A DNA stretch of 64,000 nucleotides from NCBI RefSeq assembly GCF_016654115.1, contig NZ_JAEQAZ010000010.1:28736-92735 (forward strand), given 5' to 3'. This document shows positions 33,841-42,372 of this stretch, piece after piece. Made by a program: the position numbers and the translations under genes. The notes under the pieces were generated by a model. It was not told the origin of the DNA and did no database searches. It saw only the letters and a program-made list of their open reading frames with translations. Numbering within the stretch: the stretch's first letter is position 1; each line of letters opens with the position of its first letter. The stretch comes from Streptomyces sp. MBT53 (GTDB taxonomy: Bacteria > Actinomycetota > Actinomycetes > Streptomycetales > Streptomycetaceae).

Positions 33841-35112
33841 GTGCACCTCACGAGACGGACCGTGATCGGCGCCGCGACCTCGGCGCTGTCCGCCCCCAAC
33901 TCGGTGCGTGTCAAGGGGAGTTCGACACGCACCGGCTCGCACTGGGTGAACACCTGGACGGCGATGCCCCAGCTCACCGAGCCCGGCAACCTGCCGCCCG
34001 CGCCGTTCACCGGGACCGGATCGGTCCTGGTCGACACCACGCTCCGACAGACGCTCCGCGTCACTACCGGAGGCCGGACGCTGCGCCTGCGCTTCTCCAA
34101 CGCCTACGGCGACACCCCGCTGCCGCTCACCGCCGTGACGATGGCGCTCCCGAAGGACGGCAGGGCGGGCGCGAGCGCGATCGTGCCCGGCAGCGGCAGG
34201 CCGGTGACGTTCGCCGGGCGCGGGTCGGCGACCGTGCCGGTCGGTGCCCAACTGGTCTCGGATCCGCTGGACTTGGACCTGCCCGCCGCATCCGTCCTGA
34301 CCGTGACGACCTACCTGGCGACGGGCCAGCCGTCACTCGCGCTCACCTCGCATCCGGGCTCGCGCACGACGTCGTATCTCCGACTCGGAGACCACACGCA
34401 GGACGAGGACCTGCCCGGTGCGACCCCGGTCGACCACTGGTATCTGCTGAGCGACGTCGAGGTGTTGACCCCGCGCACCACCACGGCCGTGGCGATCCTG
34501 GGCGACTCGCTCACCGACGGCCGCGGCTCCACGACCAACGCCAACGACCGCTGGCCCGACCAGCTCTACGACCGCCTCCGCGCCCACCCCGCCACCGCCG
34601 CCGTAGCGATCCTGAACCAGGCGGCGGGCGGAAACCGGGTCCTCAACGACGGTCTCGGCCCCAACGTCCTCGCCCGCCTCGACCGCGACGTCCTCTCCCG
34701 CAGCGGAGTCACCCGCCTCATCGTCTTCGAGGGCGTCAACGACATCGGCACCGCGGACGCGACCCGCGCAGCCCAACACCGGTTGACAGAAGACCTGTTG
34801 GCCGCCTACGACCAGATCGTCGTCCGCGCCCACGCGCAGGGCATCCGCGTCTACGGCGCGACCCTGCTCCCCTTCGGCGGTAACACCTACGACGACCCGG
34901 CGGGCGAGCGCGAGCTCTCCCGCCGGACCGTCAACACGTGGATCCGGACGAGCGGGCACTTCGACGCGGTGCTCGACTTCGACCGTGCCGTACGCGATCC
35001 GGCCGACCCGCGGCGCCTGTTGGAGTCCCTCCAGGTGGGCGACTGGCTGCATCTCAATCCGGCGGGGTACAGCGTCCTGGCCGCGACGGTCCCCGCCGGA
35101 CTGCTGCGTTAG
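33841..35112 (+). CDS. Secreted SGNH/GDSL hydrolase
   Basis: 423 aa. A twin-arginine start (LTRRTVIGAATSALSA) is followed by an N-terminal beta domain (about 25-215; GGRTLRLRFSNAYGDTPL), then an SGNH esterase: block I AILGDSLTDGRGS, block II GGNRVLNDG, block III EGVNDIG, block V DWLHLNPAGY. Likely an acyl/rhamnogalacturonan-type esterase working with the pectate lyases and the CE1 enzyme. GTG at 33841 is chosen because GAGGAAGG precedes it; the TTG at 33784 overlapping the previous stop lacks one. Its TAG interlocks with the TAA of the convergent permease gene. Confidence 0.87.
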   Translation: MHLTRRTVIGAATSALSAPNSVRVKGSSTRTGSHWVNTWTAMPQLTEPGNLPPAPFTGTGSVLVDTTLRQTLRVTTGGRTLRLRFSNAYGDTPLPLTAVTMALPKDGRAGASAIVPGSGRPVTFAGRGSATVPVGAQLVSDPLDLDLPAASVLTVTTYLATGQPSLALTSHPGSRTTSYLRLGDHTQDEDLPGATPVDHWYLLSDVEVLTPRTTTAVAILGDSLTDGRGSTTNANDRWPDQLYDRLRAHPATAAVAILNQAAGGNRVLNDGLGPNVLARLDRDVLSRSGVTRLIVFEGVNDIGTADATRAAQHRLTEDLLAAYDQIVVRAHAQGIRVYGATLLPFGGNTYDDPAGERELSRRTVNTWIRTSGHFDAVLDFDRAVRDPADPRRLLESLQVGDWLHLNPAGYSVLAATVPAGLLR

Positions 35113-36458
35113 ACGACCGGCTCCTTCGCGGAGGTGGGGGCCGCGGCTGAACTGCCCTTCACCGGAAGGTGGTTGAAGACCAGGTTCAGCACGATCGCCG
35201 TCAGGCAGCCCGCGCTGATGCCGCTGTTCATCACCGTCTGGAACCAGTCCGGGAACTGCGCGTACACGGTCGGCACACCGACCGGCAGCATGCCCACGGC
35301 CACCGAGACGGCGACGACGGTGAGGTTGTGGTTGTCCTTGAAGTCGACCTGGGTCAGGGTGCGGATGCCGCTCGCGGCGACCGTGCCGAACATGACCAGG
35401 CCCGCGCCGCCGAGCACCGGTGCTGGTATGGCCGCGACGACCGCGCCGAGCTTGGGCAGCAGACCGAGGGCCACGAGGATGCCACCGGCGACGGCGACGA
35501 CCCAGCGGCTGCGGACCCGGGTCATGCCGACGAGGCCGACGTTCTGGGCGTACGCCGTGTACGGGAAGGTGTTGAAGACGCCGCCGAGGACGGTGGAGAG
35601 GCCGTCGGCGCGCAGGCCGTCCGCGAGGGAGCGCGGCTCGATCCCGCGGTCGGTCATCTCGCCCACCGCGATCAGGTCACCGGTCGTCTCGGTCATCGTC
35701 ACCAGCGCCACCACCAGCATCGACACGATCGCCGAGGCGTGGAAGGTAGGAGTTCCGAAGTGAAACGGGGTGCTGATGCCGACCCAGTCGGCGTCCCCGA
35801 CCCCGCCGAAGTCCGTGAACCCGAACACCACCGCGGCCACCAGCCCCACGGCCATGCCGATCAGCACCGCGATCCGGCTCAGGAACGCGGGCGCGAACCG
35901 CTGCACACCCAGGACGACCACGAGGACGAAGGCCGCGAGAGCGAGGTTCTTCGGCTCGCCGAAGTCTTTTGAACCCTGGCCGCCCGCCGCCCAGTTGCCC
36001 GCCGCGGGCAGCAACGACAGACCGATGATCAGGATCACCGTGCCGGTCACGAGCGGCGGGAAGAAGCGCAGCAGCTTGCCGAACACCGGTGCCAGCAGCG
36101 CGATGGCGAGCCCCGCGACGATCACGGAGCCATAGATCGCGGGCAGTCCGCCGCCCGTCGTACCGATCAGCACCATCGGCGACACGGCCGCGAACGTACA
36201 GCCCTGCATGATCGGCAGCCGTACCCCGAACCGCCAGAAGCCGACGCACTGGATGAGCGTCGCGATACCGCACACCAGCAGGTCGGCGGTGATCAGATAC
36301 GCCAGATCGGCGGCCGACAGCTTCATCGCCCCGCCGACGATCAGCGGCACCGCCACCGCGCCCGCGTACATCGCGAGCACATGCTGCAGCCCGAAGGCGG
36401 CCAACTGCCGTACGGGTGGGACCTCGTCGACGGGATGCACGGGTGTGGTCGTTGCCAT
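35109..36458 (-). CDS. NCS2-family purine/uracil-xanthine permease
   Basis: 449 aa, about 14 membrane segments. NCS2 hallmarks: FGLQHVLAMYAGAVAVPLIVGG in the first helix, MTETTGDLIAVGEMTDRGI (the conserved central motif) and YTAYAQNVGLVGMTRVRSR. Imports xanthine, uric acid or uracil with protons or Na+. ATG at 36458 has CAGGAGTG 6 nt upstream. A box at 36533-36552 in its promoter region resembles one in front of the HpcH/HpaI-type gene at 61.5 kb. It overlaps the convergent GDSL gene by 4 bp. Confidence 0.92.
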   Translation of the reverse strand: MATTTPVHPVDEVPPVRQLAAFGLQHVLAMYAGAVAVPLIVGGAMKLSAADLAYLITADLLVCGIATLIQCVGFWRFGVRLPIMQGCTFAAVSPMVLIGTTGGGLPAIYGSVIVAGLAIALLAPVFGKLLRFFPPLVTGTVILIIGLSLLPAAGNWAAGGQGSKDFGEPKNLALAAFVLVVVLGVQRFAPAFLSRIAVLIGMAVGLVAAVVFGFTDFGGVGDADWVGISTPFHFGTPTFHASAIVSMLVVALVTMTETTGDLIAVGEMTDRGIEPRSLADGLRADGLSTVLGGVFNTFPYTAYAQNVGLVGMTRVRSRWVVAVAGGILVALGLLPKLGAVVAAIPAPVLGGAGLVMFGTVAASGIRTLTQVDFKDNHNLTVVAVSVAVGMLPVGVPTVYAQFPDWFQTVMNSGISAGCLTAIVLNLVFNHLPVKGSSAAAPTSAKEPVV

Positions 36459-36532
36459 GGGCACTCCTGAGCGGCGGAGAGGGGAGAAGGGGGAGGGGAG
36501 GAACATGTGGACAGCACGAGACCGTAAGCGCC

Positions 36533-36552
36533 TTGAACAGTTTGTTGATTTC
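36533..36552. promoter_or_regulatory. Imperfect dyad upstream of the permease
   Basis: Contains TGAACA-GTT-TGTTGA, an inverted repeat, running into TTGTTGATTTC. The last 11 bases match TTGTTGATTCC in the loop of the palindrome at 61512-61541 at 10 of 11 positions. Confidence 0.4.
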
Positions 36553-36585
36553 TGAGGTGTTGCCGCCGTGTGTCATGCCCATCCG

Positions 36586-37932
36586 TTATGCGCGCGACGC
36601 ACGCACCGCCTCCCGAAGGGCCTCCCAGCCAGGCAGTTTCACCACACCGCCCCGCCCGAGCGAGGCCCCCAGCTCGGCCTCGGCCCGCTCGATGGCCTCC
36701 CACCCGGCCCACTCGACCGGCTCGATCCCCTCGGCGCGCAGCGCGGTGAGCGGGTCTTCGGACGCCTCATGTCGTACGAGCGTGGCGGCGTCCTCCAGCA
36801 GGGACGTCACCGTCTCCTTGGCGTCGGGGCGGTTGGTGCCGATGACGCCGGTCGGGCCCCGCTTGATCCAGCCGGCCACGTACTCGCCGGGTACGGGCAC
36901 TCCCTCACGCAGGACGCGGCCCGCCCGGTGCGGCACGACACCGAGTTCGGCGTCGAACGGCAGCCCGTCCAACGGAACCCCGCGATAGCCCACCGAACGC
37001 AGCACCAACTGGGCCTCGATGTCCACCAGTTGACCCCTGCCCAGCACTCCGCCCCGCCCGTCCGGCGCGGTCCGTTCGAAGCGCGCCGCGCCCACCCGCC
37101 CTGCGTCCGCGAGGAGTTCGACGGGGCGGAGGAAGAAGCGGAGGTGGATACGGCGTGCCGCGCCCGAGGGTGGCAGGGCCGCCCAGGCGCGCAGCGTCTC
37201 CACGTTGCGGCGTTGCGCGGCGGGCAGGGCGGCGGGGTCCAGGGAGTCCGGGTCGAGCGCCAACTCGGCTGGATCCACAACCACTTCGGTGTCCGGCAGG
37301 CCGCCGAGTTCGCGCAGCTCCTTGGTGGTGAAGCGGGCCTGTGAAGGGCCGCGCCGGCCGACCATGTGGATGTCCGTCACGCCGCTCGCGGCCAGCGCGG
37401 TGAGCGCCGCCTGCGGTATGTCGGTGCCGCTCAGCTCGGCCGTGCCGCGCGCCAGTATCCGCGTGACGTCCACCGCGACATTGCCCACGCCGATGACGAC
37501 GGCCGAGCGTGCGCCGAGCACGAAACCGTCGGCGGTGGAGTCCGGATGGGCGCTGTACCAGGACACGAACTCGGTCGCCGACCAGCTGCCCGGCAGCTCC
37601 TCGCCGGGAATCCCCAGGTGACGGTCGGTGGCCGCACCCACGCAGTACACGACCGCGTCGTAGAGCTCCCGCAGTCGTGCGGTCGTCAGCCCACCGGGCC
37701 CCACCTGTACCCCGCCGAGGAACCGCACCCGCTCGTGCTCCAGTACCGTCCGCAGGTTGTTCTGCAGCGACTTGATCTTCTCGTGGTCCGGCGCCACGCC
37801 GTAGCGCACCAGGCCGTACGGGCACGGGAGCCGGTCCAGGACGTCGACCAGCGCCCCGGGCTCCCGCTGGACCAGACTCTGGGCGGTGTAGACCCCGCTC
37901 GGCCCGGAGCCGACCACGGCGATACGCAGCAC
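36586..37932 (-). CDS. Ferredoxin/adrenodoxin-type NADP+ reductase
   Basis: 448 aa. FprA/adrenodoxin reductase family: FAD site VVGSGPSGVYTAQSL near the N-terminus, DRLPCPYGLVRYGVAPDH, NADP site GVGNVAVDVTRIL, and the C-terminal GWIKRGPTGVIGTNRPDAKET. Passes electrons from NADPH to ferredoxin, for example for P450s. The GTG at 37932 has AGGAG 7 nt upstream; the GTG at 37947 overlaps that site and is less likely. It precedes the permease gene by 127 bp with that gene's own promoter box between, so independent transcription is likely. Confidence 0.92.
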   Translation of the reverse strand: MLRIAVVGSGPSGVYTAQSLVQREPGALVDVLDRLPCPYGLVRYGVAPDHEKIKSLQNNLRTVLEHERVRFLGGVQVGPGGLTTARLRELYDAVVYCVGAATDRHLGIPGEELPGSWSATEFVSWYSAHPDSTADGFVLGARSAVVIGVGNVAVDVTRILARGTAELSGTDIPQAALTALAASGVTDIHMVGRRGPSQARFTTKELRELGGLPDTEVVVDPAELALDPDSLDPAALPAAQRRNVETLRAWAALPPSGAARRIHLRFFLRPVELLADAGRVGAARFERTAPDGRGGVLGRGQLVDIEAQLVLRSVGYRGVPLDGLPFDAELGVVPHRAGRVLREGVPVPGEYVAGWIKRGPTGVIGTNRPDAKETVTSLLEDAATLVRHEASEDPLTALRAEGIEPVEWAGWEAIERAEAELGASLGRGGVVKLPGWEALREAVRASRA

Positions 37933-38159
37933 TGCGGAACTCCTCACCCGTCAGGCACACAGGAGATCGCTGAATCGTCAGACCGCTGGCAACTCCAGGG
38001 TCCCACCACCGGGGCTCCGCTGACAGGGTGCCGTGCGTACCCGTACGAGACGGGGGCGCGCGTGTCCGTTCGTATGGAATGTGATCATGCGGTTACGTTG
38101 CGTGTGTGCTAGAAGCATCCTTTGTTAATCTTTCCGATCGCTGCCCGGAGGACGGCGCG

Positions 38160-38636
38160 GTGTCCGTGTGGCCCGCGTGGGAAGTGCAGGAGCACGACGG
38201 AGCCACCTCGTGGTTCCACGTCCGGCTGGCCTTCACCGACGGCGCCCGGGTCGACGCGCTCGCCGTGGTCTCCGACCAGAGCGTCTCCGTCGAGGACGTG
38301 CGGGCCCAACCAGCCCTGTCCCTCGACGACTTGACGGTGCTGGCCGACTGGATCGAGGGACCGCTCTTCGAGGCCTGTGGCCTGGAGTCAGGGCCTGGGT
38401 ACGAAGGGGACGAGGGGGTCGAGTCGGGCGTGGCGCGCCGGGCCCGGCCGCCCTGGCCGCGTGGCATCGAGGGGCGGTGGCTGGTCGCCCAGGAGTACCG
38501 CGCCGCGCAGGAGGAGGGCGTCGATCCGGTCCTCGCGGTGATGTGCGCGACCGGACACAGTCGGCGCCGCTCTCTCCGGCTCATCTCCCAGGCGCGTGAT
38601 GCGGGCTATCTGACGCCTCGTCATGCGAGGCGTTGA
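38160..38636 (+). CDS. DUF6214-like small protein
   Basis: 158 aa. Contains WPAWEVQEHDGATSWFHVRLAFTDGARVDALAVV and SLDDLTVLADWIEGPLFEACG (quoted in part), then a basic C-terminus with HSRRRSLRLISQARDAGYLTPRH that looks like a short helix-turn-helix. From memory this is the Streptomyces DUF6214 family; function unknown. The GTG at 38160 is chosen for GGAGG 8 nt upstream. An upstream GTG at 38106 is in frame, but the 18 codons it would add are A/T-rich and uncharacteristic. Confidence 0.68.
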   Translation: MSVWPAWEVQEHDGATSWFHVRLAFTDGARVDALAVVSDQSVSVEDVRAQPALSLDDLTVLADWIEGPLFEACGLESGPGYEGDEGVESGVARRARPPWPRGIEGRWLVAQEYRAAQEEGVDPVLAVMCATGHSRRRSLRLISQARDAGYLTPRHARR

Positions 38637-38662
38637 GCCGGTGAGTTGGGGCGACGGCTGGG

Positions 38663-39358
38663 CTATGCGCCGGTGGGCTCCGCAGGATGCTGGTCCGTCG
38701 ACCGGTCGTCCGTCGCGAAGAACCGTGAAAGGTCCATGTCCGCTGCCGCGCCCGGTGTGCTGCCGGTTTCGGGTGGGACCCCCAACTCCCAGTCGAGCCC
38801 GTACCGTTCGAACAGCTCGGTGCGCAGCACCGGGATCGGCATCGGTACCCCGGGCACGAGCGCCGCGTAGACCGCGCCCATGAGGAGGGCCCGCAGCATC
38901 GGGTAGTCGGACGGGTCGTTCCCCGACTTGTACCGCGCGATCGTCTCGCCGAGCAGTTCGGCCAGGCGCCGCTGCTCCGGGCACTGCACGAAGCCCTCGC
39001 CCTGGAGCAGTCCGGCCATGTGCTGGCGCATGAGCACGGGCCGGTCGTGCGCGAGGCCCAGGATCGCGTCGATGGCCCGCGCCATGCGCTCCCGCTCGTC
39101 GGTGGTGCGCGGCTCGCGCTCCAGCGCTTCTTCCAGCGTCCGGTGCATCAGCCGATGCACGGCGGACTGCACGAGCTGGCGTTTTCCGGGGAAGTAGTAC
39201 GACACCAGTCCGCGCGCCGAGCCGGCCCGGTCCGCGATGTCACCCAAGGTCGTGGCCTCGAAGCCGCGCTCACCGACCAGCTCGACCGCCGCCTGCAGAA
39301 GCCGCTCCCGGGAACGCCGTCGCAACTCTTCATTGACCGAGGCGCTTCGCGGGGACAT
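38663..39358 (-). CDS. TetR-family transcriptional regulator
   Basis: 231 aa. The N-terminal TetR helix-turn-helix reads ERLLQAAVELVGERGFEATTL, with TLGDIADRAGSARGLVSYYF next (residues about 17-65); the C-terminal ligand domain is unassigned. ATG at 39358. The palindrome TGGCT-ATC-AGCCA (39379-39391) lies 21 bp upstream, overlapping the expected transcription start, which is typical of autorepression. No obvious partner gene: the neighbours are DUF6214-like (convergent) and DUF2630 (divergent). Confidence 0.88.
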   Translation of the reverse strand: MSPRSASVNEELRRRSRERLLQAAVELVGERGFEATTLGDIADRAGSARGLVSYYFPGKRQLVQSAVHRLMHRTLEEALEREPRTTDERERMARAIDAILGLAHDRPVLMRQHMAGLLQGEGFVQCPEQRRLAELLGETIARYKSGNDPSDYPMLRALLMGAVYAALVPGVPMPIPVLRTELFERYGLDWELGVPPETGSTPGAAADMDLSRFFATDDRSTDQHPAEPTGA

Positions 39359-39378
39359 GCTGTAACTCCTGCGTTGAC

Positions 39379-39391
39379 TGGCTATCAGCCA
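39379..39391. promoter_or_regulatory. TetR-type operator
   Basis: TGGCT-ATC-AGCCA, a perfect 5-bp inverted repeat. A leftward TATAGT -10 lies just beside it (39393-39398), so the dyad covers the start of the tetR transcript. Confidence 0.5.
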
Positions 39392-39619
39392 ACTATACTC
39401 AGGACGTACGGGTCCCCGTCGCGAGGGCCCGTCGAATGCTGCCGTCCGTCTGGGGCGACGCGGGGGATCGTCTCAGGCGGGCGGCTCCTTTTCACCCCAA
39501 TGGTTACCTCGGGCGACCTTTGGCCCGGCGTCCGGCGCCGCCTTCTCGCACATCTGTCGCACGGCACGTGATCCGTCCCTAGAGTGGGCACGGGTGACGA
39601 GCCGAGGAGGCGCACGGGC

Positions 39620-39868
39620 ATGGACCAGGACCAGCAGATTTTCGCGCGGATCAACGAGATGGTCGACGACGAGCGCAAGCTTCGCGAGGCCCTCGCCTCC
39701 GGCGCGATCGACAGCACCACGGAGCACCAGCGCCTCGGCCAGCTGGAGCGCGAACTCGACCAGTGCTGGGACCTGTTGAGGCAGCGCCGCGCCAAGGTGG
39801 AGTTCGGCGAGAACCCGGACGAGGCGCGGGTGCGCCCGGAGTCCGAGGTGGAGGGGTATCAGGGGTGA
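39620..39868 (+). CDS. DUF2630-family small protein
   Basis: 82 aa. Helical hairpin protein with the DUF2630 pattern: IFARINEMVDDERKLREAL, QLERELDQCWDLLRQRRAK and the C-terminal VRPESEVEGYQG. Function unknown; widespread in Actinobacteria. ATG at 39620 has GAGGAGG 9 nt upstream. Ends before a perfect 12-bp terminator hairpin. Confidence 0.85.
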   Translation: MDQDQQIFARINEMVDDERKLREALASGAIDSTTEHQRLGQLERELDQCWDLLRQRRAKVEFGENPDEARVRPESEVEGYQG

Positions 39869-39878
39869 CCCTGCGGGC

Positions 39879-39911
39879 GGGGTCGGCTCCTGGACTTCTG
39901 GAGCCGACCCC
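39879..39911. terminator. Bidirectional terminator
   Basis: GGGGTCGGCTCC (39879-39890) and GGAGCCGACCCC (39900-39911) form a perfect 12-bp stem with a 9-base loop between the convergent DUF2630 and HAD genes. Confidence 0.8.
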
Positions 39912-39914
39912 GGC

Positions 39915-40610
39915 TCAGCGCTGACCGACCAGATCAAGCACGGGGCGCAGGGCGTCCGGCCGTTCGGTCACCAGGCGGTGGTCCACGAAGTGCACCCCGC
40001 ACCCCAGGGCCGCCGCTCCGCCGTCCGCGCGTCGGTCGTCCCCGACCATCAGCACGTCCTTCGGCTCGACCCCGAGCGCCTCGCAGGCGACCGCGAACAG
40101 CCGCGGGTCCGGCTTCTGAATGCCGTGTTCGTACGACAGCACATACGCGTCCACGTAGGTGTCGAGGCCGTGCTCGCGGAACACCGGCCGCAGATCCCAG
40201 CCGATGTTGCTCACCACGCCCACGGCGATGCCACGCTCGCGCAGGGTACGCAGCACGAATTCCGCGTCCGGGTACGGCGTCCAGGCGGCCGGCGTCATGT
40301 GCCGGTCGTAGAGCGCGTCGTGCAACGCCGGTTCGGGGAGCGCGACTTGGCGGGAGACGCCGGTGTACGCGGCCCGGTGCAGTTCCGCACTCCGGTCCCG
40401 GATCGCCCACATCTCGGCGAACTCCGCGGGCAGTTGCTCCGGCTGCGCCCCACCCGGCATCGCCCCCGCCGACTCCAGCGCCCGCGCCGCCTCGACCAAC
40501 TCCGGCTCGGGCAGCGCGATCCCGCTCTCCCGCAGTACGGCACGCAGCCAGGACTCGGCGGACTCGATGCGGAAGAGGGTTCCGGAGAAGTCGAAGAGCA
40601 CGGCGTTCAT
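39915..40610 (-). CDS. HAD-superfamily protein with altered motif I
   Basis: 231 aa. HAD subfamily IA: motif II VVSNIGWDLRP, Lys motif GIQKPDPRLFAVA and motif IV VLMVGDDRRADGGAA. Motif I is FDFSGTLF: nucleophile Asp7 is kept but the usual Asp at +2 is Ser9. Phosphatases of the superfamily need the +2 Asp as acid/base, so this may not be a normal phosphatase. A helical cap lies between motifs I and II. ATG at 40610. It follows PAP2 by 13 bp in the same direction and is likely cotranscribed with it. Confidence 0.82.
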   Translation of the reverse strand: MNAVLFDFSGTLFRIESAESWLRAVLRESGIALPEPELVEAARALESAGAMPGGAQPEQLPAEFAEMWAIRDRSAELHRAAYTGVSRQVALPEPALHDALYDRHMTPAAWTPYPDAEFVLRTLRERGIAVGVVSNIGWDLRPVFREHGLDTYVDAYVLSYEHGIQKPDPRLFAVACEALGVEPKDVLMVGDDRRADGGAAALGCGVHFVDHRLVTERPDALRPVLDLVGQR

Positions 40611-40623
40611 GCGGTGATCTTAC

Positions 40624-41280
40624 TCAGCCCTTCGCACCCCACTGCCGCTCGTACACACCGACAGCCACCGTCACCACGAGCGCACCGAGAACCCAGCCGC
40701 CCAACACGTCCGACGGCCAGTGCACACCCAGCCACACACGGGTCAGTCCCACGCCCACCACGCAGATCACGGCGACAGCCATGGCCGTACGCCACACAAC
40801 ACGTCCGGCGCCGTGGTGGTGGAGCAGCCACAGAAGGAGGCCGCAGACCACCGTGGCGGTCATGGCGTGGCCCGAGGGGAAGGCAGCGTAGTGCGCGGAG
40901 TCGACGGGGTCCGGCCACACCGGGCGGGACCGGCCGACCAGTGCCTTCAGGGCCTGCTGCAGCAGTGTGCCGAGCGCACATGTGGCCGCCAGCCACAGTG
41001 CCGTCCACCATGCGGAGCGCCGCCACACCAGCCACACCATGGTGGCCGCACATACAAGGCGCAGGGTGAGGGGGTCCCAGACCCAGTCCGTCAGGATGCG
41101 GCACACCCGCGTCACGGCGTGGTCCTCGACCGCCCAACGGTGCGTCGTTACGGCGATCCGGCCGTCGAGGTCGATCAGCGGACGCCACTCGACCGCGACC
41201 AGGGTGAGGAGCAGCGCAGAGCAAAGGGTCAGGGCGGCGAGGGTGGTGTGCAGGCGACTCGGGCGGGGCGGACAGTGCAT
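40624..41280 (-). CDS. PAP2-type membrane phosphatase
   Basis: 218 aa. About five or six membrane helices and the three-part PAP2 signature: KALVGRSRP (K-x6-RP), PSGHA and LTRVWLGVHWPSD (R-x5-H-x3-D). Dephosphorylates lipid phosphates such as undecaprenyl pyrophosphate or phosphatidic acid. ATG at 41280 has GAGG 7-8 nt upstream; a GTG at 41307 is possible. Upstream of the HAD gene by 13 bp and 49 bp after the M56 gene, all leftward. Confidence 0.88.
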   Translation of the reverse strand: MHCPPRPSRLHTTLAALTLCSALLLTLVAVEWRPLIDLDGRIAVTTHRWAVEDHAVTRVCRILTDWVWDPLTLRLVCAATMVWLVWRRSAWWTALWLAATCALGTLLQQALKALVGRSRPVWPDPVDSAHYAAFPSGHAMTATVVCGLLLWLLHHHGAGRVVWRTAMAVAVICVVGVGLTRVWLGVHWPSDVLGGWVLGALVVTVAVGVYERQWGAKG

Positions 41281-41329
41281 GCAACGATCCTCACCGATCC
41301 AGTCCACTCCATGCCGATCTACGTGGACC

Positions 41330-42265
41330 TCAGCCGAGCGCCCGCAGCCCCGGTACGAACGCCACCAGCACCGGAATCACCGGCACCAGCGCCGCCGTGG
41401 CGGTCAGTCCCAGGCGGCGGGTCGGCGTGAGCCGGTCCTGGGGCGCGAGCAACCGGTGCACCCGCTGCGGGACATGGGCGTGCGGGGTCGGACAGGGCCC
41501 GAACACCCCACGGTCCTCGTTGAGTTCGACGAGCGCGAGCGCGGTCGTGAGGCGGCCGAAGCGGCGGGACGCCATGTCGTCGGCGGCGAGTTCGACCAAG
41601 CGGTGCATCTCGTCCCGGAACGCGGCGAACACCGGAACCTGCGGGAACCCGGTCGCCAGCGCGGCCGAACAGTGCAGCAGCCAGTCGTGCCGGGCCTGCG
41701 CGTGCCCCTGCTCGTGGGCGAGCAGGGAGTCCAGCTGCCGCCCCTTCAGCCGGCGCAACGCGGCTGTGGTGATGACCAGTTGAGGCGCGGGACCGGACAT
41801 CCACCACGCGTCCGGCCGCTCGCCCTCCAGCACGACCAGCGGCTCGGCACCCGGCTCCTCGCCGGGCAACAGCGGTGCGCGCACCAGGAGTTCGGCCCTT
41901 CGCCGCCGACGGCGCGACCGGGCCCGTACGACCTCGCGGACCAGCATCGCCACCGTCCACGCGCCGCCGCACGCGAGGGCCACCGCGGTCGCCGCGGCCC
42001 AAGGCCCGTTCGTCATAAGGGGATAGGCGTCCAGAACGGCGTGCGGGGCGTTGGCGAAGACATGGCCGCGCACCGCCTGCCACGCGGCGGCGGCGCTCAG
42101 TGTCATCGACAGGGCGCAGCACAGGAGGACGGCCGCCACGACGCACTGCCACACCCACAGCGCGAGCACCGGCTCATGGTCCGGCCAGTCGGCCCGGGCG
42201 AGCAGCCGTGGGGCGACGACGGCGGCCAAGGCGCCGAGCAGCAACAGTGCCGCGGGGACCATCAT
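41330..42265 (-). CDS. M56 (BlaR1/MecR1-like) membrane metallopeptidase
   Basis: 311 aa. Membrane helices at both ends (about 3-25, 35-60, 88-110 and 285-308), with a cytosolic peptidase domain containing HEQGH (zinc) and ELAADDMA, as in the BlaR1 protease domain. There is no penicillin-sensor domain. In other Streptomyces such genes pair with a BlaI-type repressor cleaved by the protease; none is adjacent here. The start is ATG at 42265 or the next ATG at 42262. Downstream of a DUF5134 gene in the same direction. Confidence 0.85.
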   Translation of the reverse strand: MMVPAALLLLGALAAVVAPRLLARADWPDHEPVLALWVWQCVVAAVLLCCALSMTLSAAAAWQAVRGHVFANAPHAVLDAYPLMTNGPWAAATAVALACGGAWTVAMLVREVVRARSRRRRRRAELLVRAPLLPGEEPGAEPLVVLEGERPDAWWMSGPAPQLVITTAALRRLKGRQLDSLLAHEQGHAQARHDWLLHCSAALATGFPQVPVFAAFRDEMHRLVELAADDMASRRFGRLTTALALVELNEDRGVFGPCPTPHAHVPQRVHRLLAPQDRLTPTRRLGLTATAALVPVIPVLVAFVPGLRALG

Positions 42266-42372
42266 GGGAGCACCCTATGAGCGCCGCGGTGATCAGGGGT
42301 ACGGCTTGTCACGGCAAAGTGACGCAGACCACGATTTCGTACAGTGCCCCGGATTCCTGGATGCCCGGATCC

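Noticed and set aside
38106..38159. Upstream GTG start for the DUF6214-like gene
   Set aside because: The extra 18 codons are A/T-rich and precede a much better ribosome-binding site for the GTG at 38160.
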